Shown in pieces: positions 48,001 through 60,000 of a stretch of DNA of 64,000 nucleotides; the first letter of the stretch is position 1, and each line of letters starts with the position of its first letter. The notes under the pieces are model-generated. The model saw nothing but the letters and a program-made list of their open reading frames with translations. It was not told the origin of the DNA and searched no databases. The position numbers and the translations under genes were made by a program. The stretch lies in NCBI GenBank assembly GCA_963678705.1, contig OY783208.1:930001-994000 (forward strand). The letters run 5' to 3'. Source of the DNA: Panorpa germanica. Its lineage: Eukaryota; Arthropoda; Insecta; Mecoptera; Panorpidae.

Positions 48001-51000
48001 ATGCTTTTTAGCGGGAAAAAATCCTTGTTACTTTTTTAATATTTTTTTATCAATCAGAAAACACTATAACTCGTAAATTAATGGTCCGATTGACTAATAC
48101 GTGAATGCTTATTTTAAGACGCATCTTTAAATATTTTTCTTTTGCATTAAACATTACAGGCAGTAAGTATAAACATACTAGAGTTTACCCCCGTCGCAAA
48201 GCGACGTCTTTTTGGCGAGTATGATATGAATTCAATAAAATAATTCGTAATTACATTTCATATTTAATTCTATTTTTAAATTGAAATAATAAACTCCCTC
48301 AATAATAAAATAATTTTTCAATTTATGCGTTATTTGACCAACTTTTTTTCAAAATTTGGGATTTTTTTTTTCGATTCACAAATAAGTTACCAAGGTTAGC
48401 CTATATCAACTTTCTAGCACAATTTTTACAGATTCCAAATGCATGTGACATCACAATCGCTGCCAACCTTACAGCTCATAAATCTCTGCTATATGTATTT
48501 ATATATCAAAATATCAAATATTATTTACAGCTGTTTCAAGCAACAATCAAATTTCAATATTATGTCTGTCTTAACAGGGTTAAATAAAATAAAAACTTAT
48601 TATTCTTTGATTTGACTTGATTATTTGACTACCAACAGCTACAAAACATTACCACAGCACTGACCTACTCAACAAATAACTGACGTTAAAATGCATTTCA
48701 CGTCATGCAAATATGTCCGACCATTTCTAGCGCTAAAACTACAATTCAAACTTTTAATTGCTATATCTCCGTCAACATTTAGATATTTAATAAAATAGAC
48801 ACGCCAATACACATTTATTAGCATCAATTTCAATCAACAATTGAAAAATGAGGAGAGCAGAAATGAGGACACAAGCCCATTGTTTCATGACGTATCTTTA
48901 AAGTAACTCAAAATGTTTACTGGGATTCAAACAACTTAGGTCTTTTTTAAGGTTAGACTTTATTGGTTTTCAGCAAATAACAATTAGCTTTGTTAATTAT
49001 TGTTTTAATTATTGATTAGTTGTTAATAAATAAGCATTTAGGTTTAGCTCCTTTTGGTTTAGCAGCCTTGCGGGCAAATCTTCCACCATCATTAGCTGCT
49101 ACTAAGTTATCTGAAATGACATAATAGTTAATCCGAGTTTAAAGTAGCTTTACCACGATCAGTTGAACAAAAGAAGCACATTTTCGATAATGTTTTTTGA
49201 CGACACAGTTAATATATAATTATTTCTATAATTACTACATGATAAAATAACATTTAAAGAATACTTTGTGAAATTTTCATAAATAAATATCAAGAAATGA
49301 GCCATTGACAGCGAATCTTCGGTGACGTCACAAAAAAAAGTAACTCATAACTCATCACTGGATTATTTGAAATCAAAAAACCAAAATGATTTCATTAGTT
49401 GATAAGTTTCTGCAGGACACCCTGTTAAGTAACTCGACAGCGTTACCTCGGCATTTATGTAAAGAAAGAGTGTGCAAAATTTCATTGCCGATCGGTGCAG
49501 TAGATTTTGAGCTACACTCTGAAAAAGCTAAGTGTGAGAAAAACGCGTTTAAAAGTTTCAAAGAAAAACGAAACCAGACCAGAGAGGTGAAGACTTAAAA
49601 CTCTATATCTCCGACAGTTTTACTCCAATCGACTTCTAATTTTCACACAATAAACTTAATATGTTGTACATTCATATAAATAATTTTTTAGGTAAAATAA
49701 GATAAAAAATGTTATATAAAGAATATACTTTACCAACAGCTCCTTGATCATCCATTAAATTATTAGACATTGCGTCAATGGCTGTAAGAAAAACAAGAGC
49801 TATTAAAAATTTGTTAATTTGAATACTGGTGCGTCTTAAGCATGCGTCTTAAAATACAAAATAGTAAATACCTATTTTCTATTTTGTATTTAAATATCTA
49901 TTAAGAGTATAGAATTTTATATTTTATTTGAAAACTTTTACAAACCTATTTCCTATTTGGAAAATACAAAATACTTTTTTCATTTTTGTTACTTCAATAA
50001 ATATTATTTTTTGAATATAAACTTAAAACCCCACCAACATTAGCACCATCTATGATCTAAAAGTATCTGCACAATTGTCTTAATAATTCTAATTTAAAAT
50101 GATAGATGTGCCTATTATTTTATTATCCTTCCTGTTACCCCCACCCCACCCCACCATAAGACATCTGATTTTCGTTTACCTAAATTTGTTTATCATATTT
50201 TCTCGTTCATTATTTGTTTTACTACAAGACAATCACTCCACTACATTCCTTACTGAAATATATATACATAAATAAATATTATTTTACCTACTACCCCCAC
50301 CCCACATGCGACATTCAACATTTATATATTTTCATTCATAAGTTGACATTATTTAGACATGAGTGTACTAAATGTGTTGCACTTTTAACGAACAGACTAG
50401 TGCGACATAAACATGCGACTCTAATAAAACCCTTACTAAAAATTCTAGGTAGTATTCTTATGAAACAAAAATGTTTCAAAACGAAGTCGGTCTTTATCAA
50501 AGAGAATTCTCATAATTATTAAAAAAAAATGACATTTATATTAGTAACATAAAGAGTATTCTATTTTCTCAAAAATATTTTTAAAATACGTATTTTGTAT
50601 TTAAATACTAACATGAAATTTATTTTTTATTTTGTATTTGAAATAGGAAAATAACGAGGTATTTGCATTTTGTATTTAAATATTTGAAGAAGAAATACTT
50701 ACCGACTGGGAAAGATGTTACAATTTCGGTGAAGACCAGCATGATTGCAAAGAGCACAAAAAAAGACTTCAACTTCATGTTGGAGGTTTTCTGCGAAATA
50801 TACCGACTCCTGGTGGACCTGCTTCTTATATGCACATGTTTTCTTACTTATACTATGTGCCCCTATTCATTATTTGATTATAAACTAATCAATTTCTTGA
50901 TAAAGTTGTTTTTGTAATTTGAGCTATTATGCGGGATTTGTCGCTAAATTGGACCCGTATTAATTTCACGGGTACTATAATTAATTTAAAACATATTACA

Positions 51001-54000
51001 CTCACTATTTTGATATTAATTAACGTTTTAATTTAATATTTTATTCAAGATTTTAGGTTAGGGCATGCGTCGTTAGTAATATAAATTTTGACAGTTCGAT
51101 TGAATGTGGAATAATTAAAATTGCTGTTTTTAATAACAATTAGTAATAGAAATTGTTTTTACTTCTTTATTTTTGACAAACTGACATTGAACTTCTTTTA
51201 AAAATAAATCCTACTGCGTTTTGACAGATTGTCACATTTTGGAGGTTAGAATATGATATAGTTTTACTTAATTTAGACGCATTGGACCTTTTAAGGTTCT
51301 AAAAAACAAAGAAAACTACAAATAAGTTTTATTTTTGGTGTTTTTAATAAAGATGGATCACAAAATATATTCCAATAAACAAATAAAACATTTCTTCATC
51401 CATCAATCTAAGGAGAAGGAACCATCTCAAGCGGCGGCATTGGGATCTATAATGAAACAAAAATTATTTATTATCATTCTATTACGAGCTTGTGTCCTAT
51501 GTCTTAATTTCTATAAAAGTGTACCACATATTGATAAAGTGGGTTACTAGAACTCCTTATATGTTAGGAGGTATTAACAATTAAAAAAGTCATTGTGTCT
51601 CTTTAATTATTAAAGGGTTTCAACGTTGTACACATTCCAAATACATGTGACATCACAACCGCTGCCAACCTTACAGCTCATAAATCTCTGCTATATGTAT
51701 TTGTATATCAAAATATCAAATATTATTTACAGCTATTTCAAGGAACAATAAAATTTCAATATTATGTCTGCCGTAACAGGGTTAAATAAAATAAAAACTT
51801 ATTATTCTTTGACTGGACTTGATTATTTGACTACCAACAGCTACAAAACATTACCACAGCACTGACCTACTCAACAAATAACTGACGTTAAAATGAATTC
51901 CACGTCATACAAATATGGCCGACCATTTCTAGCGCTAAAACTACAATTCAACTTTTAATTGCTATATCTCCGTCAACATTTAGATATTTAATAAAATAGA
52001 CACGCCAATACACATTTATTAACATCAAGTTCAATCAACAATTGAAAAATCGACCAATAAAAATGAGGACACAAGCATAATTATTCTTTTTATGAGTAAT
52101 TAGAACACGTGCTCTTATGGAGAATACACATTTGTTGGTTTAAATTCCAAACGTAATGCAGAAACTTCATGAAAATTTGATATGTTATAAAAATCGTAGT
52201 CACAGACCTCATATAGAAAAATGAACATTATTGACCACGTCGTTATCGAGATATTGCTATTTAAAAAGTGAATTTTTATTTACCGATTGGTATTATCTCA
52301 GTGGATTCACCATCGTTCCCATCATAGTCGTCATCGGCAATATGATGATGATGGCCGTGATGATGATGGTAGCCATGATGATGATGATGGCCGTGATGAT
52401 GATGATGATGATGGGGTCGAGGATCACCTGAAAATGAAAAAAAAAACTTAAAATATCTACAAAAAATAAACCATTTCTTAAAAACTATTTTATCCAAATA
52501 TAGAAGTTATTAACAGTTGAAATAGTCATTAGTTTCAATTTAAAAATGGACAAAGATGTGGAATATACTATCAATAAAATCGATTTCTTATTATATTAGA
52601 CAATATAGTGAACTACTAAAGTCAAGCGATTAATATGAAATGTTTTTAAATCTAATGCATCAATTTAATACAAATTTTACAAAAATAATATATACAGATG
52701 CATTGGTCCATTGATTTAGAAAGAAATAAAGCAGGATTTGCTAAATATGAACAAATACATTTATTATTTGATAAATTTAAATGAAATAACAAAGTTAGCT
52801 CTTATACTGGAGAACAATTAGCAATATTAAAGGCACTTCCATTAATGAAAATATGAACAATAATAAAATTATAATAATAACGGATTCTTTAAGTGTTTTA
52901 AAAAATTTAAATTCTAATGATAACAAATCAAATAATGATATTTTGACACGCAAAATTAAGGGGGTGTATTTCAATATAATAAATAAGAATACCATAAAAT
53001 TTATGTGGATACCAGGACATTGTGGAATAAGAGGAAACGAAATTGCGGATAAATTGGCAAAGGAATCAATAAATTTGGAAATTGAGATGAAAGTGAAATT
53101 ACCTTCATATGAAATTTTTAATATAATCAAAAAATTAAACTTCAATTTGAGAAACCAAGATTTCATTAACAAAAGTCAGTTAAAAGGAATAGATTATTAT
53201 ATGTTACATCCAAATTTAAGTAAGAAGAGATGGTTTAGAAATGAGCCCCGCAAAATGATATCAACTATAATCAGAATCAAAAGTAATCATTGTAAAACTC
53301 ACCTGTCCAGCTCACCTGTACAAAATTAATATTAAATCCGACGATAGATGTCAATGTGGTGAAGAAGGAACTTTGGATCATATTATATTTGAATGCATAA
53401 ATTATAGTTTAGAAAGATCTAAATTCAATAATGAAATATTAGACGTGATTAAAACTTTTACTGTTAATACTAAATTTTTGTTAAGTGATTCAAAATTAAT
53501 TAGGGAATTATTGAAATATTTAGAAATTTGTAAAATAGAATTATAAAATGTGAACTATGTAAAAAAATTTTTCATAGTGGCTATGACGAATAAAAGTCAA
53601 GGCAAATAAATAAATAAATGAAAAAACGAATACAGCAAAGTATCTATGAATGACTTTAGATGGCAAACTTCGTGGGAAGCCTCACGTAAAGAAAAAGACA
53701 GATGAACTGGGAATAAGATATAAGAAAATGTACCGGCTAATGGGACGCAAATCCACATTGTCCATACACAACAAGCTAATGGTGTATCAGCAAATATTGA
53801 AACCAGTTTGGACATGGAATGGGGCTGTACTAAGAAATGCAACATCATATGCATTCAGACTTTCCAAAATAAAGTTCTGAGGAACATAGTGAATGCACCA
53901 TGGTCATAGGGATCTCAAAGTAACTACAGTAGCTGAAGAAATTACGAAAATAGGAAGAAAGCACGAGCAACGTCTCCAACACCATGTAAACACGGATGGA

Positions 54001-57000
54001 CTGACAAGAAGATTAAAGAGAACTAAGCCATTTGAGCTAGGATGATGGCTGACAAAAAATGACTTCAAAATATTACCATTTATTAACTTTGTGACTTTAA
54101 AATATGGCTAAAAATTAGGCGAAATTATAAATTTTAAACTATTATATCTCCGTCAATTTTTGGGTCTTTAAAAATTATTATTTTTCTTTTATAAAGTTGA
54201 ACAAATTTTCTTAAGAGTAACTTCTAAATATAGAAATGTTTTTAAGACTTACACATCGCTGTAGACATCAGGAATCCAGTGAGGACCATCATGACCACAA
54301 GCAGGACAATTGTCTTCTTCATGGTGCAGGTTTCTTTCCTTGTCCAATTCCTTCCAGTCCTGATATACCAATTTTTTAACAAGTTGTGCCCGTATTCATT
54401 TCACGTTGTAAAAACCATGTGAAATTAATTACACGTAATCGTTAATTTAATGCAGAGGCGAACTAAATTGTTCTAGTACTCTACATTCTAAGCAATATGG
54501 AGAGAAAATGCTTGACCTGAAAGTGCGTCCAAAATGTGTGCGAGAGAGAAAGGTATATGTTCCTATTTGTTCTCTATGCGCATGCGTCGAAAGTGACAGC
54601 TGTCTAGATATAATAAAATTAAATATGTAAAGAAATGGGCTTGTGTCCTATGTCTTAATTTCTATAAAAGTGTTCTACATATTGATAAAGTTGGTTACTA
54701 GAACTCCTTATATGTTAGGAGATATTAACAAATAAAAAAGTCATTTTGTCTCTTTAATTATTAAAGGGATTCAACGTAGTACACATTCCAAATGCATGTG
54801 ACATCACAACCGCTGCCAACCTTACAGCTCATAAATCTCTGCTATATGTATTTATATACCAAAATATCAAATATTATTTACAGCTATTTCAAGGAACAAT
54901 CAAATTTCAATATTATGTCTGCCTTAGCAGGGTTAAATAAAATGAAAACTTATTATTCTTTGGCTTGACTTGATTGTTTGACTACCAACAGCTACAAAAC
55001 ATTACCACAGCACTGACCTACTCAACAAATAACTGACGTTAAAATGCATTTGACGTCATACAAATATGGGCGACCATTTCTAGCGCTAAAACTACAATTC
55101 AAACTTTTAATTGCTATATCTCCGACAACATTTAGATATTTAATAAAATAGACACGCCAATACAGATTTATTAACATCGACCACTAAAAAATGAGGACAC
55201 AAGCCCATTTGCTTTATCTCGCTTGTTATTTTCTTCTTTTTTTTCACATTAAACATTTTGGAGTCACTTTGCCATCATATTGAAGATTTTTTGTCAATTT
55301 CTCACAGTCATTCATATGAAATGTCTATTTTATTGGCTACAAATGGTGAAACCACTCCACCTGTCGGAATACAAATGAATATAAAGTTGATGCGAACTAT
55401 AATTTAAGAAAGAAACGTCACAAAACAGGACTCTGCACCAAATTGTTTACTTGGTTCATTCATTTTATTCTCCTCTTCCTTTCTTGCTGGATTTTCATCA
55501 AGTCTACTCCACATCTTAATGTGTTCTAATGTCTCCTCTTCCTGCCACCTTCCTCCTTCCTCTATACCTCAATAGCTACTGCCCCTTTCTTCATTCCCAA
55601 GGCTAAAGCACATGATCATTTTGTTTTCTTTTCCCCACGTGTTCTACAAGATATTGCAGCATTCTTTTCTATTCCATTGGCCATTCTAATAGCTTAGTTC
55701 TTTATGTACAAAAGTAAAATTTACATTTATATATATATATATATCTAGTCCGTCACTCACATTTAGGTTATGTTGATTTTCTCATGTCATACTTTGTGAA
55801 TAATTTGTTTTAAAACACAATTTCGAAAATAATTAGGACGTGAGTTTGATTTTATTGTATATATTGATAAAGTTGGTTATCATAACCTCAAATATCTAAT
55901 TATTTTTATTCAAGTCGCGATATTATAGAAGTTATTAACGATTGAAATAATCATTGCTTCCTCACCTTCTTCCCCACTTCCATTTACCATCACTGTTAAA
56001 CAAGAGTAGTGCAAAAGAGATGCATAATTAAACGTCAAAGCATCGACCCATAATGTTTCAATATAATGTCGTGATATAAAACGAAAAATTCATAACATTA
56101 CTTCAGGATTATTACGCAGTAAAACTTTAAATAGATATATACAATTCTTATATTTTGCTCAATCTAAAGGAGGTAAATTATCTTAAAACATTATCATAAG
56201 TTTTATATGCTGATATCTCATAAACTGAAACACTTAACTGAAAAGGAAAAGAGCAACAACATTCAAAAATACGTTAGAAAAGAAAAGAAATACTATTAAC
56301 TATTGGTAACTATTTTTAACGCACAGGATGTGAGTGTAACGGATATTAAATTATAATTATGTAATCCTTGTTCATCCTTTAATTGTCTTTACCATTTTGA
56401 ATATAGTCGGTACGTAAATACAACAAAGTAATTTTTTTAAATTAATTGTACTATATTTTTTATTTTGTTAAAATTATTTTGCTTTTTGTATTTGGTTGTT
56501 TACCCAACAAATTATATCTATGGAATCTACAGTCAGTAAGTGTTCTAGACTATAGTTATATTCCCTTTTTAAATTATAATTCGCTAATTAAAATTAAATA
56601 TTATAATGCTATTAAAAATAGAGAGTAAGTTTAGTCACTGTTTTGATATTAAATTTACGTTTTTATTTAATATTTTAATCCTAATAAGTAATCCTATTAA
56701 TCCTATTAAGTCCTATGCCTTAATTTCTATAAAAGTGTACTACATATTAATAAAGTGGGTTACTAGAACTCCTTATATGTTAAGAGATATTAACAATTAA
56801 AAAAGTCATTTTGTCTCTTTAATTATTAAAGGGATTCAACGTTGTACACATTCCAAATGCATGTGACATCACAACCTTAGAGCTCATAAATCTCTGCTAT
56901 ATGTATTTATATATCAAAATATCAAATATTATTTACAGCTATTTCAAGGAACAATAAAATTTCAATATTATGTCTGCCTTAGCAGGGTTAAATAAAATAA

Positions 57001-60000
57001 AAACTTATAATTCTTTGACTTGACTTGATTATTCGACTACCAACAGCTATAAAACATTACCACAGCACTGACCTACTCAACAAATAACTGACGTTAAAAT
57101 GCATTTCACGTCATACAAATATGGCCGACCATTTCTAGCGCTAAAACTACAATTCAAACTTTTAATTGCTATATCTCCGTCAACATTTAGATATTTAATA
57201 AAATAGACACGCCAATACACATTTATTAACATCAATTTCAATCAACAATTGAAAAATCGACCACTAAATGATGAGGACATAAGACCATTCAGAGAAAGAA
57301 ATTTAGTTAAGAGCAACCCCTGAAATATATGTGACAAATCTAACGCAACTTTAAGTGGCTCAAAATTACTAAATACTAACTGCCTGTTGATTCAGAAAAT
57401 GTTGAAATACCAATAGAACCAAAATTAAAATAATATTTAATTAATTCAATATAACCTTACTAATAAATCAAAATTATTTGTTCAACGCTGCCATCTATGA
57501 TCTTAAAAAATATGTATTGAAAGTTATTTAAAATTTAATATACATACATACTAAATATATAAATAAAATAAATATTAATACAGAAGGAAAGCCACGCCCA
57601 CTTTGGTTTCGATGTTCGTTGCGATTGGTCAACAAGTTACGCGGTAAATTTGAATTTGAAATTTCTAGTGAACACAGCAGGTTGAATTTTGCAGGTAAAA
57701 TAATCTAAGCTTAATATTATATATTACTTGGTGTTGCAAGCAATGCAAAAGTGTGGTGTAACTTAAGTTGCAGAGTGTTCAGGGGCATGAATGTATGAAT
57801 TTCACAATTTGAGGTTAGTTAATTCAGTTGGTGCGCATGCGTCGTTAGTAATATAAATTTTGACAGTTCGATTGAATGTGGAATAATTAAAATTGCTGTT
57901 TTTAATAACAATTAGTAATAGAAATTGTTTTTACTTCTTTATTTTTGACAAACTGACATTGAACTTCTTTTAAAAATAAATCACACTGCGTTTTGACAAA
58001 TTGTCACGTCATTTAAATATATTTTCACGAATTTGCAGATAGTGAGTTACTATTTTCAAATCTCTCTTGTCTCCAGATTGTACCTTGAAAAATCTTAAAC
58101 ATAATAAATACATTTTTAAAGTTGGTGAGTACACATGAATGTACAACATATTAAGTTTATTGTGTGAAAATTTGAAGTCGATTGGAGTAAAACTGTCGGA
58201 GATATAGAGTTTTAAGTCTTCACCTCTCTGGTCTCGTTTCGTCTTTCTTTGAAACTTTTAAACGCGTTTTTCTCACACTTAGCTTTTTCAGAGTCTAGCT
58301 CAAAATCTACTGCACCGATCCGCAATGAAATTTTGCACACTCTTTCTTTACATAAATGCCGAGGTAACGCTGTCGAGTTACTTAACAGGGTGTCCTGCAG
58401 AAACTTATCAACTAATGAAATCATTTTGGTTTTTTGATTTCAAATAATCCAGTGATGAGTTATGAGTTACTTTTTTTGTGACGTCACCGGAGATTCGCTG
58501 TCAATGGCTCATTTCTTGATATTTATTTATGAAAATTTCACAAAGTATTCTTTAAATGTTATTTTATCATGTAATAATTATAGAATTAATTATATAATAA
58601 GTGTGTCGTCAAAAAATATTATCGAAAATATGCTTTTTTATATCGTTTTGACCTTTAATCAAAAATTATTAGCGCGTAAGTTATTCAAATATATTTAAAC
58701 ATTAATATTTTAGAAAATAAGTCAGCTTCCTAATTGAAAATGTTACCCAAATATTATCCAGACCGTAAGTTGGTAAAATAATTCCAGAAGAAAAAATTTG
58801 TTTGATTTTTGCTTGTATCCAAATTTAATTAAAGAAAGAGCGTTTAAACACGAGCCCTGAGTCGGAAATGTTCGGATCTCTATCTCGGAGAGATAGGCCA
58901 CACCCCATTTATGAAATACGAACATTCTTTTCTTGAACATAACCAAATATATTTTCTACTAAATTCAAATCAAACATATCAGACAATTAAAATGATTAAA
59001 AGTGTGTTCAAAATGTGTGCGAAAGAGAAAGGTATATGTTCATATTTGTTCTCTATGCACATGCGTCGAAAGTGACAGCTGTCTAGATATAATAGGGATT
59101 GCGCAACAACTGTAGAGGCAGCACTACTGCCGAAAGTGGAGCGCTCTGGTGTCATAAATGTAAAGGATTGTGATGTAAACAGCGTAGAAATAGTATATGC
59201 ATAGAATAGTATATAAATAAATAATGCAAAAAATAATTAAATTAAGGCCAAACTATAAAATTTTTCAATAAAATATTCAGTTTTTGTAAGTTACTGATAA
59301 ATATTTTTTGTGCTGAAGTTCTGTGGATGCAGAATAGTACTCCTAATGCTGTAAATGTCAGACCAGTTTTCAATTTCGTCAAAGTGATAAGTAATTACGT
59401 TTTTTTATCTATTTTGGTAGATTTTATGTCGGGAAGCATATTCAATAGAAATGCAAATATTGAAAAATTAACACCTGTTAAACTGCTTAACGATTGGTCA
59501 TCATGAATAGAAGTAATTCCATTGAAACCTTGATAATCAGATTTAATAGGATCTGGAGTAATTGGATCACACCCAACATCTTCAACATTCTTTCGTAAAA
59601 TCGGCAAATTAATTATATTATAATATTGGAATGTTTACTTGCACTTCTGCAGTAGTTACACCATCACGGGAATTTATGTTACAAAAAAAATACTTATGTT
59701 CATCTAAAACACTTTCATCAACAATTTCATCAGTTTGACATGTTATACTACGAGTTGTTTTTTGTGGAGTAGCATCAGAAGCATAATGATCTTCAACGCT
59801 CTGTGTTTCAATATCTACATAATTATCCTCTTGAATTTCAATTTCATTATTATTATTATTATTATTATTGATATTCATTTCACTTCGTACATTCCGTTGC
59901 CGTAATCGTTCGAAACGTTCAAATGATTGAGTGGATTTTTTGGTATTTACTTTACCAGGAAAAATTGTTGGTGTGTATGAAGGATGCCGAGGATGTTCTG

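Larger units (their letters stand above)
40706..48162 (+). other. Microexon block 2 (20 exons)
   Basis: Positions and codons: 40706 GAT (tentative, donor GTATAG); 40752 GAT (the 43-nt gap to the previous one means one of the two may be false); 41242 GCT; 42180 CAT; 42727 GCA; 42818 CTG; 43640 AGA; 44521-44529 AACCACCCG; 45282 GAT; 45364 GCG; 45696 GTA; 46079 CTG; 46379 AAG; 46519 AAG; 46634-46642 CGCACCCAG; 46726 TTG; 46814 GAT; 47808 GTG (donor GTTAGT); 47906 TTT; 48160 GCA. Bare introns: 88, 79, 137, 112, 83, 85 and 95 nt. The run 45282-48162 is the densest part of the gene and the best place to test it. Confidence 0.6.

Noticed and set aside
49373-49598. Overlapping 62-70 codon frames on both strands, repeated at 34939 and 58212
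   Set aside because: Inside repeat D; no start context, splice logic or protein features.
52231-52431. Plus-strand frame with Met/Val runs (MMMMAVMMM)
   Set aside because: Antisense shadow of the P3 His-codon repeats.
56107-56118. Possible 12-nt exon GATTATTACGCA
   Set aside because: The following intron to GAG (56170) would be 51 nt, and 12 nt is outside the 3/9 pattern; left out of the chain.
58077-58079. Possible microexon ATT after an excellent acceptor
   Set aside because: It would leave a 35-nt intron after ATA (58039) and 42 nt before TTG (58122); skipping it gives a normal 80-nt intron.
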